DNA of 7,682 nt, from contig JAJRUC010000232.1 in assembly GCA_024278015.1 (NCBI GenBank), positions 1-7,682 on the forward strand, in the 5' to 3' direction. The DNA is from Chloroflexota bacterium (GTDB lineage: Bacteria; Chloroflexota; Anaerolineae; 4572-78). Below the pieces are notes generated by a model. The model ran no database searches, was not told the DNA's origin, and saw only the letters and a program-made list of their open reading frames with translations. Position numbers and translations under genes: made by a program. Shown piece after piece: positions 1-5,818 of the stretch. The first letter of the stretch is position 1, and every line of letters begins with the position of its first letter.

Positions 1-324
1 AGCGGCAGCATGATTACGCCGGCCTTCCGCCCGGTTGGCCCGGCCTTCATCATCGAGGCCCGGCGGCCAAACGGTTCGCTGCTGATGAACTTCAACCGGC
101 CCTTCACCATCACCATTCGCTATGATGCCGGTGAAGCAACCGGCCTGGACGAACCGGGGTTGAGCCTGTACTATCGAGGTTCGGCGGCGGAGCAGTGGCA
201 GGTTATCACCACCACCCACGGTGCCAATGTCCTGACCACCACAGTGGACCACCTGACCCAGTTTGCTGTGTTGGGGGCGGCGCAGACAAGCTATACCGTC
301 TACCTGCCCCTGATTATGCGGTGA
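1..324 (+). CDS. C-terminal end of an exported beta-rich protein (5' partial)
   Basis: The frame is open from the first base (S-G-S before the first Met at 10), so this is the tail of a longer protein and that Met is probably internal. The visible 107 residues read as alternating beta strands: a segment with FTITIRYD, then GLDEPGLSLYYR, a tryptophan-containing strand, and a closing HLTQFAVLG. This order is familiar from single beta-sandwich modules near the C terminus of large extracellular proteins. The protein ends in YTVYLPLIMR straight after a short linker, a hydrophobic ending I associate with exported Chloroflexota proteins. No transmembrane helix, LPxTG motif or catalytic motif is visible. 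Enzymatic or adhesive function cannot be judged because the rest lies outside the window. The gene converges on the radical SAM gene and is followed by a hairpin terminator. Confidence 0.75.
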   Translation, partial: SGSMITPAFRPVGPAFIIEARRPNGSLLMNFNRPFTITIRYDAGEATGLDEPGLSLYYRGSAAEQWQVITTTHGANVLTTTVDHLTQFAVLGAAQTSYTVYLPLIMR

Positions 325-328
325 ATCA

Positions 329-375
329 GGTAGGGGCGCAATACATCGTGTCCCTGTAAATTGCCGATGAATCCG
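329..375 (+). repeat. Dispersed intergenic palindromic repeat, copy A
   Basis: This 47-base stretch just after the stop codon matches, in inverted orientation, the stretch at 2282-2330. The first 28 bases agree at 23 positions (both contain AGGGGC, CATCGTGTCC and TG), followed by a shared AAATTG and a shared final ATCCG with small gaps between. The core is a decayed palindrome (GGGGCGCAATAC against ATCGTGTCCC). It carries no coding potential. It resembles the small palindromic intergenic repeats of Chloroflexota and cyanobacteria, but the family name is not known to me. Confidence 0.7.
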
Positions 376-413
376 CAGGGACAGGCCACTGGCCTGTCCC
401 TGCCTTGTTTTTG
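375..413 (+). terminator. Intrinsic terminator of the exported-protein gene
   Basis: A perfect inverted repeat has 14-base arms, GCAGGGACAGGCCA (375-388) and TGGCCTGTCCCTGC (390-403), around a single central C; it would fold as a 13 bp stem with a 3-base loop. It is followed on the + strand by a T-rich run, CTTGTTTTT (404-412). It lies 50 bases after the + gene stop and 20 bases from the end of the convergent radical SAM gene. On the - strand no T run follows the stem, so it probably acts mainly rightward. Confidence 0.85.
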
Positions 414-423
414 TGGGGAAAAC

Positions 424-2148
424 CTACTTCAGGGGGATAAAATTATCGCCATACGCGCCCAAATTCGGGCCGAGTTCGGCCTGGTAGTCCGGGCGAAAGG
501 CCCAGTCTTCGTCGCAGACCCGGCAGCGCAGGCAATTGGCCGGCGGGCAGGCTTTGGTCAAATCATGGCGAAAAGCCCGCTTCAAATCCCGACTGAAAAA
601 TGACTGGCTCACGCCGGTATTAACCGCCGCCCAGGGCATGGTTTCGTCCGGTTCGCGCGCCCGCAAAAATTCCGCCTGAGACAGGTTTTCGGCGGCCAGC
701 GCCTTTTGCCACTCCTTAAGCGATGTGCGCCGCATGCGGGCCAGCGCCCGCCCCAGCCGGCGGTCGCCGCGCGCCAGCGCGCCCTCAACGGCGGCCCATA
801 CCGGGCTGTCTGACCGAACCGCAATCCCTTCCGGCTGTAACCGCTGTTCCAGATACTTCACCCGCGCCTCAATCGTTTCCGGGGGCATCATAGCCGCCCA
901 CTGAAAGGCCGTGTGCGCTTTGGGCACATACGGGGTGGCGTTAATAGCCATATTGCGGGGGAAAATTCGCCGGGCCGCCAGGGTCAGTTCGGCGATGGCG
1001 GCCACATCCTCTTCCTGCTCCGTCGGCTGGCCGACCATAAAATACATCTTCAATTGCGGAAAATTGTATGTGGCCGCCAAATCCACCGCGCGTAAAATTT
1101 GCTCATCAGACTGCGGTTTGTTGATAACCCGCCGCATACGGGCCGACCCCGCTTCCGGGGCGATGGTCAGGGTTTGGTTGCCGGATTCGGCCAGCCCTTT
1201 GATGAGCGGCTCAGAGATGGGATCCACCCGCATTGATGACGCGGTCAGGCGCGCCCCCATCGCCCGCAACTCTGTGGCAATCTGGTCAATCCAGCTATGG
1301 TCGCTGACGGCGGCGCTCACCAGCCCGATGCGGTCCCGGTGCTTGAGGGCGTGTGTGGCAATGGACAGCACCGTATCCAGGTGCATCTCCCGCATTGGGC
1401 GATAGACGTATCCGGCCAGACAAAACCGGCAACTGCGGCCGCAGCCACGGGCAATTTCTATCAGGGTGCGGTTGCCGAATTCGGTGTTGGGGGTGTAAAT
1501 TTGGGTCAGGGTGGGCAGATTGTTCAAATCTTTCACCCACACCCGCTTCACCGGGCCATTGGCCTGGGCGGGGACGTACATGCCGGCCACCTGGGCCAAA
1601 CGGGCCTGCGCTTTTGGGCGGGGCAGATTAACCGCTTCCCATAAAGCATCAATCAAAGAGGGGGCGATGGCCTCGGCTTCGCCAATGGCAAATCCGTCGA
1701 AAATATCGGCCAGTGGCTCCGGGTTGGTGTAAACCGCCGGGCCGCCGGCAATCAGCAGCGGCCACGATGCGTCGCGCCCGGCGGCCAACAGGGGGATACC
1801 GGCCTGCCGCAGCATATGAATCACGTTGAAATAATCCAGCTCATACGAGAGGGTGAAGGCGATGACCGGAAATTCGGCCAGGGGCCTTTGCGATTCCAGC
1901 GAAATCAGGGGGTCGGTGGGGCGCGGCGGGCGTTGAAAGCCGTAAAAGACGCGCTCGCACACCACATCCGGTTCAGCGTTAAACAGCCGATACACGGTGT
2001 GCAGCCCCAAACTGCTCATACCCACCCGATAGCTGTTGGCGTACACCAGGGCCACCGGCAGTTTGCCCCCCCAGTCTTTTTGGATGGTCCCTTCTTCCTG
2101 CGACAGTATTTTTTTGGCCTGGGCCGTGGCCTGATAAGTTTGTTTCAT
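424..2148 (-). CDS. Radical SAM protein with B12-binding-like N-terminal domain (TIGR03960-like)
   Basis: The protein has 574 residues. Residues about 30-170 look like a B12-binding-type Rossmann domain (PVALVYANSYRVGMSSLGL at 31-49, LLIAGGPAVYTNPEP at 131-145), but no DxHxxG cobalamin-ligand motif is visible. Residues about 227-430 are the radical SAM barrel, with the [4Fe-4S] motif CxxxCxxC at C236, C240 and C243, and a later TIAPEAGSARMRRVINK segment typical of this family. A C-terminal cluster C534-x4-C539-x2-C542-x2-C545 may hold another metal site or cluster. The architecture matches the TIGR03960 family, whose substrate I do not know. Members are often fused to or beside a DUF2344/TIGR03936 domain; neither is seen here. 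The ATG at 2148 gives the expected family N terminus. No clear Shine-Dalgarno sequence precedes it. Confidence 0.9.
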   Translation of the reverse strand: MKQTYQATAQAKKILSQEEGTIQKDWGGKLPVALVYANSYRVGMSSLGLHTVYRLFNAEPDVVCERVFYGFQRPPRPTDPLISLESQRPLAEFPVIAFTLSYELDYFNVIHMLRQAGIPLLAAGRDASWPLLIAGGPAVYTNPEPLADIFDGFAIGEAEAIAPSLIDALWEAVNLPRPKAQARLAQVAGMYVPAQANGPVKRVWVKDLNNLPTLTQIYTPNTEFGNRTLIEIARGCGRSCRFCLAGYVYRPMREMHLDTVLSIATHALKHRDRIGLVSAAVSDHSWIDQIATELRAMGARLTASSMRVDPISEPLIKGLAESGNQTLTIAPEAGSARMRRVINKPQSDEQILRAVDLAATYNFPQLKMYFMVGQPTEQEEDVAAIAELTLAARRIFPRNMAINATPYVPKAHTAFQWAAMMPPETIEARVKYLEQRLQPEGIAVRSDSPVWAAVEGALARGDRRLGRALARMRRTSLKEWQKALAAENLSQAEFLRAREPDETMPWAAVNTGVSQSFFSRDLKRAFRHDLTKACPPANCLRCRVCDEDWAFRPDYQAELGPNLGAYGDNFIPLK

Positions 2149-2189
2149 AAAATCACATAGTCCGTATTTTTATAGTGAAAACGATAAAA

Positions 2190-2218
2190 ATTATACCCCG
2201 ATGCCCCCGTCCGGTCAA
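2190..2218 (-). promoter_or_regulatory. Near-consensus sigma-70 promoter of the radical SAM gene
   Basis: On the - strand TTGACC (2218-2213) is followed after exactly 17 bases by a perfect TATAAT (2195-2190). The -35 differs from consensus at one base. Transcription would start near 2183, giving an AT-rich leader of about 35 bases before the ATG at 2148. This is the best promoter match in the window and suggests housekeeping-sigma expression. Confidence 0.8.
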
Positions 2219-2249
2219 AGATGCGGGCGTGGACCGGGCAATTTTCGAT

Positions 2250-2281
2250 TGGGGGTGAGGGCAATTTGCTATTCGCCCCCA
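2250..2281. repeat. G-tract/C-tract hairpin beside repeat copy B
   Basis: TGGGGG (2250-2255) and CCCCCA (2276-2281) form 6-base arms enclosing an imperfect inner palindrome (GGGCAA...TTGC...GCCC). It abuts repeat copy B just as the terminator hairpin abuts copy A, so repeat plus hairpin may be one composite unit. No T run follows on either strand, so a terminator role is not supported. Confidence 0.5.
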
Positions 2282-2330
2282 CGGATTGCCATCAATTTGC
2301 CGCAAGGACACGATGCATCGTGCCCCTGCC
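2282..2330 (-). repeat. Dispersed intergenic palindromic repeat, copy B (inverted)
   Basis: The - strand of this stretch aligns with 329-375. The core CACGATGCATCGTG (2309-2322) is a perfect 14-base palindrome, better preserved than in copy A. Shared blocks are AGGGGC, CATCGTGTCC, AAATTG and the terminal ATCCG. The two copies point toward each other and enclose the radical SAM gene and its promoter. Confidence 0.7.
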
Positions 2331-2402
2331 GGCAGAACCATTCGTCCCAAACCGCAATTTTGCCCCCGCTTAAACCCACAGGTGACAAGTTACCCGGTTT
2401 GG

Positions 2403-2418
2403 TGTGACATTTGTCACT
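2403..2418. promoter_or_regulatory. CRP/FNR-family-like operator upstream of the feo promoter
   Basis: TGTGA (2403-2407), six bases, TCACT (2414-2418) matches the CRP-type consensus TGTGA-N6-TCACA at nine of ten positions; GTGACA-TT-TGTCAC within it is a perfect palindrome. Its centre (2410.5) is 41.5 bases upstream of a start site placed at 2452, the position expected for a class II activator. A weaker related palindrome, GGTGACAAGTTACC (2381-2394), lies 23 bases upstream, and ACAGGTG (2378-2384) with CACCTGT (2422-2428) brackets the whole block. The binding protein is not in this window. Confidence 0.5.
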
Positions 2419-2446
2419 AGACACCTGTTCCCTTTTATGGTATGGT
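2418..2446 (+). promoter_or_regulatory. Predicted promoter of the feo operon
   Basis: TAGACA (2418-2423; five of six bases of the -35 consensus) is followed after 17 bases by TATGGT (2441-2446), a modest -10 preceded by the extended element TG-G (2438-2440). The start site would be near 2452, giving a leader of about 46 bases. It abuts the palindrome at 2403-2418 and lies just upstream of the DtxR-like box, which fits a regulated promoter. Confidence 0.5.
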
Positions 2447-2463
2447 GAAAGTCGTCACGGTAA

Positions 2464-2478
2464 TTAGGTTGACCTTAT
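2464..2478 (+). promoter_or_regulatory. DtxR/IdeR-like iron box in the leader of the regulator gene
   Basis: TTAGGTTGACCTTAT contains the inverted halves TTAGGT and ACCTTA around TG. It resembles the DtxR/IdeR consensus, whose halves are TTAGGTTAG and CTAACCTAA, with a shorter spacing like that of some other DtxR-family boxes. It sits between the predicted start site (about 2452) and the regulator's ATG (2498), where bound repressor would block transcription. Autoregulation by the adjacent DtxR-family protein is the natural inference. Confidence 0.5.
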
Positions 2479-2497
2479 CTTTTTGCGAGCGATTTTT

Positions 2498-3217
2498 ATG
2501 GCGTACCATAACTTGATGCCGGACGAAATGAGCGAAAGCACCGAAATGTATCTGTTGCGGATTGCCTTGCTGCAAGCCGCCAAAAAGCCGGTGCCGGTCC
2601 CCCTGTTGGCCCAGGAATTGTCCGTGTCGCCCGTTTCGGCCAACGAAATGTGCCGCAAACTGACCGAAAAGACTCTGCTGGTGTACGAGCCGTACAAGGG
2701 CGTAACCCTGACCTCCGCCGGCGAAGACCTGGCCCGGCACGTGCTGCGTTTGCGGCGGCTGTGGGAAGTCTTTTTTGTGGAAAAACTGGGCCTGCCCCCC
2801 CCTAAAGCCGAAGACATCGCCTGCCGTTTTGAACACGTGACCCCCGCCGGTTTGGGCGAACAGTTGGCCGCGTTTCTGGATTATCCGGCCTTCAGCCCCC
2901 AGAATCAACCCATTCCGGTTTCTGATGAAACCCCGCCCGAACCGGATACCCGGCCCCTGAGTAGACTGGTGGCCGGCGAGGGGGGGCAAATTGGGGCGCT
3001 GGCCCTTGACGGCCCGGCCCGGCAGTTTTTGCAAAGCCGGGGCGTAACCATCGGCGCCACGGTTTTGGCGCTGGCCGTTACCGCCGACGGCGCCTTGCTG
3101 CTGGATATTGACGGTCAGCCGCTATCGCTGGCTGCCGGCCTGGCTAACGGAATTTTGGTGTATGATGCGCCGGCGGCCATAGCCCGGCCCGGACACAATA
3201 CTATCTCTGGAGAATAA
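2498..3217 (+). CDS. DtxR/IdeR-family metal-dependent regulator with C-terminal FeoA-like domain
   Basis: This 239-residue protein probably represses the feo operon when Fe(II) is abundant. Residues about 11-70 form the winged helix-turn-helix, starting with the family pattern STEMYLLRI and including SVSPVSANEMCRKL. Residues about 75-130 are the dimerisation and metal region (IACRFEHV). Residues about 153-225 are an SH3/FeoA-like domain. Aligned by eye to DtxR, the primary site is kept: Met17 (Met10), Cys109 (Cys102), Glu112 (Glu105), His113 (His106). Cys rather than Glu suggests an iron-type rather than MntR-type sensor. In the ancillary site Glu90 (Glu83) is kept, but the His79 and His98 equivalents are Arg86 and Glu105. 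The ATG at 2498 is preferred; a TTG at 2483 and ATGs at 2515 and 2530 are alternatives, and no ribosome site is strong. One base separates it from feoA. Confidence 0.88.
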   Translation: MAYHNLMPDEMSESTEMYLLRIALLQAAKKPVPVPLLAQELSVSPVSANEMCRKLTEKTLLVYEPYKGVTLTSAGEDLARHVLRLRRLWEVFFVEKLGLPPPKAEDIACRFEHVTPAGLGEQLAAFLDYPAFSPQNQPIPVSDETPPEPDTRPLSRLVAGEGGQIGALALDGPARQFLQSRGVTIGATVLALAVTADGALLLDIDGQPLSLAAGLANGILVYDAPAAIARPGHNTISGE

Positions 3218-3218
3218 C

Positions 3219-3518
3219 GTGCTTGCTTTCTTGAAGTTAAACCGGGGCGCGGCCCCTTTCCCCCCCGCCAACCAGCCATTTCCCCTGACCAAAGCCTTAA
3301 TCGGCCAAAAAGTGCAACTGGTGCGTATTACCGCCAGCGCAAAATTGCGCCGGCGGTTGACGGAGTTGGGCCTGACTCCCGGCGTGGAGCTTGATATTTT
3401 GCAAGACCGGCGCGGGCCGCTGTTGCTGAACGTGCGGAACACTCGTCTGGCCATTGGCCGGGGCGTGGCCCAAAGCATTATGGTTCAACTTATTGGTCAG
3501 GGTGCCCGTAATGTATGA
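3219..3518 (+). CDS. feoA: Ferrous iron transport protein A (FeoA)
   Basis: A 99-residue protein. Residues about 22-92 match the small SH3-like FeoA domain: PLTKALIGQKVQLVRI, then LRRRLTELGLTPGVELDIL, and the closing strand TRLAIGRGVAQSIMV, which fits the usual FeoA ending. FeoA is a cytoplasmic partner thought to assist FeoB. The first 20 residues are an extra Pro- and Ala-containing extension compared with typical FeoA of about 75-85 residues. The start is GTG at 3219, with GGAG (3209-3212) placed correctly upstream inside the end of the regulator gene. It overlaps the next gene by 8 bases (ATGTATGA), so translation is probably coupled. Confidence 0.92.
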   Translation: MLAFLKLNRGAAPFPPANQPFPLTKALIGQKVQLVRITASAKLRRRLTELGLTPGVELDILQDRRGPLLLNVRNTRLAIGRGVAQSIMVQLIGQGARNV

Positions 3519-4053
3519 AATTGCGCTGGTGGGCAATCCCAATGCCGGCAAGACAACCATCTTCAACGCCTTAACCGGCTCCAGCCAACATGTGGGCAAC
3601 TGGGCGGGCAAAACCGTCAAGCGGCGGGCGGGCGTTTTTCAGCACAATGGGACGGCGGTGCGGGTGGTTGATTTGCCCGGCGCGTACAGCCTGTCGGCTT
3701 ATTCGCCGGAGGAGCAAATTGTCAGAGATTACATTATCTGCAACCGGCCCGCGCTGGTGGTGAATGTGGTGGATGCCGCCAATCTGGAACGAAATTTGTA
3801 CCTGACCGCCCAAATTATCGAAATGGACGCGCCCTTGTTGCTGGTTTTGAATATGATTGACTCTGCTCGCCGGCGTGGTGTTGAGATTGACGAGCCGCAA
3901 TTATCCGTCGCGCTGGGGGGCGTGCCGGTGGTGGTCACTGCCGCCCGCACCGGGCAGGGTCTGGATGACCTGAAACAGGCCATCGGGCAGACCTTATCCC
4001 ACCTCCCCCAAAATAAACCCGAATCCGGCGTAATCGAAACTGAATCCCCATGA
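3511..4053 (+). CDS. feoB: FeoB small GTPase (G-domain only; N-terminal half of a split FeoB)
   Basis: A soluble 180-residue GTP-binding protein equal to the N-terminal G domain of FeoB. G1 is GNPNAGKT at 8-15, the G2 Thr is 35 in WAGKT, G3 is DLPG at 54-57, G4 is NMID at 114-117, and G5 lies in TAARTG at 143-148; all five are intact. It ends with a polar tail (about residues 167-180) and stops before the helical GDI-like region that normally follows in the same polypeptide. The ATG at 3511 begins MYEIALVGNPN, as FeoB proteins do, with AGGG at 3499-3502 as ribosome site; an in-frame ATG at 3454 lies inside feoA and is unlikely. The stop overlaps the next start as ATGA. With the next gene it makes 768 residues, the size of a normal FeoB. 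Confidence 0.92.
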   Translation: MYEIALVGNPNAGKTTIFNALTGSSQHVGNWAGKTVKRRAGVFQHNGTAVRVVDLPGAYSLSAYSPEEQIVRDYIICNRPALVVNVVDAANLERNLYLTAQIIEMDAPLLLVLNMIDSARRRGVEIDEPQLSVALGGVPVVVTAARTGQGLDDLKQAIGQTLSHLPQNKPESGVIETESP

Positions 4054-5816
4054 CCGTAACCACACGTCTTCAACCCGAACAATTGACCGCCTTGAACGCC
4101 GCTGCCCCGGCGGTGATACAGTACGGCCCGGCCATCGAAGCCGAAATTGCGGTCCTGGGCCGCAATATTGCCCGTATCCCCCTTTTGTCGGCGCGTTATC
4201 CGGCGCGCTGGTTGGCTATCCAACTGCTGGAGGGGGATGCCGCTTTGCGACAGGAGGCGCTCTCTGCCCCGGCGGGCGACGTTATGGGCGCGGCCCTGGC
4301 AGAAAGCCTCAATCGGCTGCGACAACATTATGGTGATGATATTGATATTGCCCTGGCCGACCGGCGCTATCAATTTGCGAATCAGGTGACGCGCACCGTC
4401 GTCAAAACCGCTGCCGGTCAGGCGATGACCCGCTCCGACAAGGTTGACCGCCTTGCCACTCATCCCGTTTTTGGGGCGCCGATTTTTTTGATGGTGATGT
4501 GGGCCATGTTCAAAATTACCACCGACGTAGCCACGCCGTACATCGGCTGGGTAGAAAACGTCATCAGCGGCCCGGTGACGCACTTGCTGCTGCTGCTTCT
4601 GCGCGGGCTGGGCTTAAGCGATACCTGGCTGCAAAGTTTGCTGCTTGACGGTATTGTGGCCGGGGTGGGGGGCGTGCTGGTCTTTGTGCCGGTGCTGACC
4701 ATGCTCTATTTTGTGCTGGCTTTGCTGGAAGACAGCGGCTATATGGCCCGCGCCGCCTTTGTGATGGACCGCCTGATGAACGTGTTGGGCCTGCACGGTA
4801 AAAGTTTCATGCCCATGATTGTCGGCTTTGGGTGCAGCGTGCCCGCCATTTACGCCACCCGCACCCTGGAAAACAAGCGCGACCGGCTACTGACCGGCTT
4901 GCTGGTTCCGTTTATGAGCTGTGGAGCGCGGCTGCCGGTGTATATTTTGTTTGCCACCATCTTCTTTCCCAATCATATTGGGGCGGTGGTGTTTGGGTTA
5001 TACATCACCGGCGTTTTAGTGGCGATAGCATTTGGATTTGTTTTGAAAAAAACGCTCTTTAAAGGGGAAGAATCGTTGCCGTTTGTAATGGAACTGCCGC
5101 CGTACCAACTGCCCACCCTCAAAAATATCCGGATTCAGGTCTGGGCGCGGACGGCGGCGTTCATCAGAAATGCGGCCACGGTTATTTTGATGGCCAGTGT
5201 GGTCATTTGGCTGCTGACGGCCATTCCGCTGGCCGGCCGGGGGACATTCGCCAAAGTGTCTATGCCCGATAGCGCCTTCGCCGGGGTGGCCCGCGTGCTG
5301 ACCCCGGTTCTGAAGCCGTTGGGCTTTGGCAGTTGGGAAACCGGCGGGGCCTTGCTGACCGGCCTGGTAGCCAAAGAGGTGGTCATCAGCACCCTGTCTC
5401 AGGTTTACGCCCCGGAAGATACCGGCCTGGCGGGAGTGCCTGAAAATCATTCGGTGGGGCAGGACCTGGTCGCTGTGGGGACAGGGTTCGTTTCGGCCAC
5501 CGTCGATACGGTTAAATCGATGCCCCTGCTGCTGGGCATTAACCTGTTCCCGGAAGACAAGACTCATTTCTCCACCGCTTTAATTGCTTCGACGCAGACC
5601 GCTTTTGAGCAAACCAGCAACGGGCACGCCACTCTGGCCGCGCTGGCTTTTATGGTTTTTGTGCTGCTGTACACCCCTTGCGTCGCCACCATTGCCGCCG
5701 AGCGTCATGAGTTTGGCGTAAAGTGGATGTGGTTTAGCATTGCCGGGCAGGTGGGTATTGCCTGGCTGGGCGCCTTGGTGGTGTTTCAGGGGGGGCTGCT
5801 GCTGGGGTTGGGCTAA
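4050..5816 (+). CDS. feoB: FeoB membrane permease part (C-terminal half of a split FeoB)
   Basis: A 588-residue inner-membrane Fe(II) transporter core. Residues about 21-110 match the helical GDI-like region of FeoB (VIQYGPAIEAEI, YPARWLAIQLLEGD). From about 139 onward come hydrophobic helices and two Gate-type regions. Conserved FeoB signatures are GCSVPAIYATRTL at 261-273 with Cys262, MSCGARLPVY at 289-298 with Cys291, GLVAKEVVIS at 438-447, and YTPCVATIAAERHEF at 541-555 with Cys544. It has no G1-G4 motifs of its own; GTP binding must come from the upstream gene. No Shine-Dalgarno sequence precedes the ATG, which overlaps the upstream stop (ATGA), so expression probably depends on translational coupling. 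Both halves have plausible ends and no decay, which argues for a natural split rather than a pseudogene. Confidence 0.93.
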   Translation: MTVTTRLQPEQLTALNAAAPAVIQYGPAIEAEIAVLGRNIARIPLLSARYPARWLAIQLLEGDAALRQEALSAPAGDVMGAALAESLNRLRQHYGDDIDIALADRRYQFANQVTRTVVKTAAGQAMTRSDKVDRLATHPVFGAPIFLMVMWAMFKITTDVATPYIGWVENVISGPVTHLLLLLLRGLGLSDTWLQSLLLDGIVAGVGGVLVFVPVLTMLYFVLALLEDSGYMARAAFVMDRLMNVLGLHGKSFMPMIVGFGCSVPAIYATRTLENKRDRLLTGLLVPFMSCGARLPVYILFATIFFPNHIGAVVFGLYITGVLVAIAFGFVLKKTLFKGEESLPFVMELPPYQLPTLKNIRIQVWARTAAFIRNAATVILMASVVIWLLTAIPLAGRGTFAKVSMPDSAFAGVARVLTPVLKPLGFGSWETGGALLTGLVAKEVVISTLSQVYAPEDTGLAGVPENHSVGQDLVAVGTGFVSATVDTVKSMPLLLGINLFPEDKTHFSTALIASTQTAFEQTSNGHATLAALAFMVFVLLYTPCVATIAAERHEFGVKWMWFSIAGQVGIAWLGALVVFQGGLLLGLG

Positions 5817-5818
5817 AT

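Larger units (their letters stand above)
2149..2497. other. Divergent intergenic region between radical SAM gene and feo operon
   Basis: These 349 bases hold no convincing gene. From left to right they contain the leader and promoter of the radical SAM gene, a G/C-tract hairpin, repeat copy B, a neutral stretch, then an operator and promoter cluster facing the iron operon. Short open frames here lack ribosome sites and family-like composition. Confidence 0.8.

Noticed and set aside
911..1405. A 164-codon open frame on the + strand
   Set aside because: Antisense to the radical SAM barrel, including the conserved APEAGSARMRRVINK region, which is the real coding frame.
2483..2497. TTG start for the DtxR-family regulator
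   Set aside because: It adds five residues with no family support and an ATG follows at 2498.
2435..3034. A 199-codon open frame on the - strand
   Set aside because: Antisense to the DtxR-family gene and its promoter; Gln/Gly/His-rich and with no recognisable domain.
3454..3510. Upstream in-frame ATG as start of the FeoB GTPase
   Set aside because: It lies inside feoA and would add 19 residues not found on FeoB; the ATG at 3511 has a ribosome site and gives the standard N terminus.
4030..4070. Frameshifted FeoB pseudogene
   Set aside because: The ATGA overlap, a linker-like tail on the first product and a natural start on the second, with all motifs intact, fit two real genes better; a sequencing error cannot be fully excluded.
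3729..4583. A 284-codon open frame on the - strand
   Set aside because: It lies antisense across the two FeoB genes, whose + strand products are clearly conserved; its translation is His/Arg/Gly-rich without family features.
5016..5567. A 183-codon open frame on the - strand
   Set aside because: Antisense shadow of the FeoB membrane domain, with low-complexity Gln/Arg/Gly composition.
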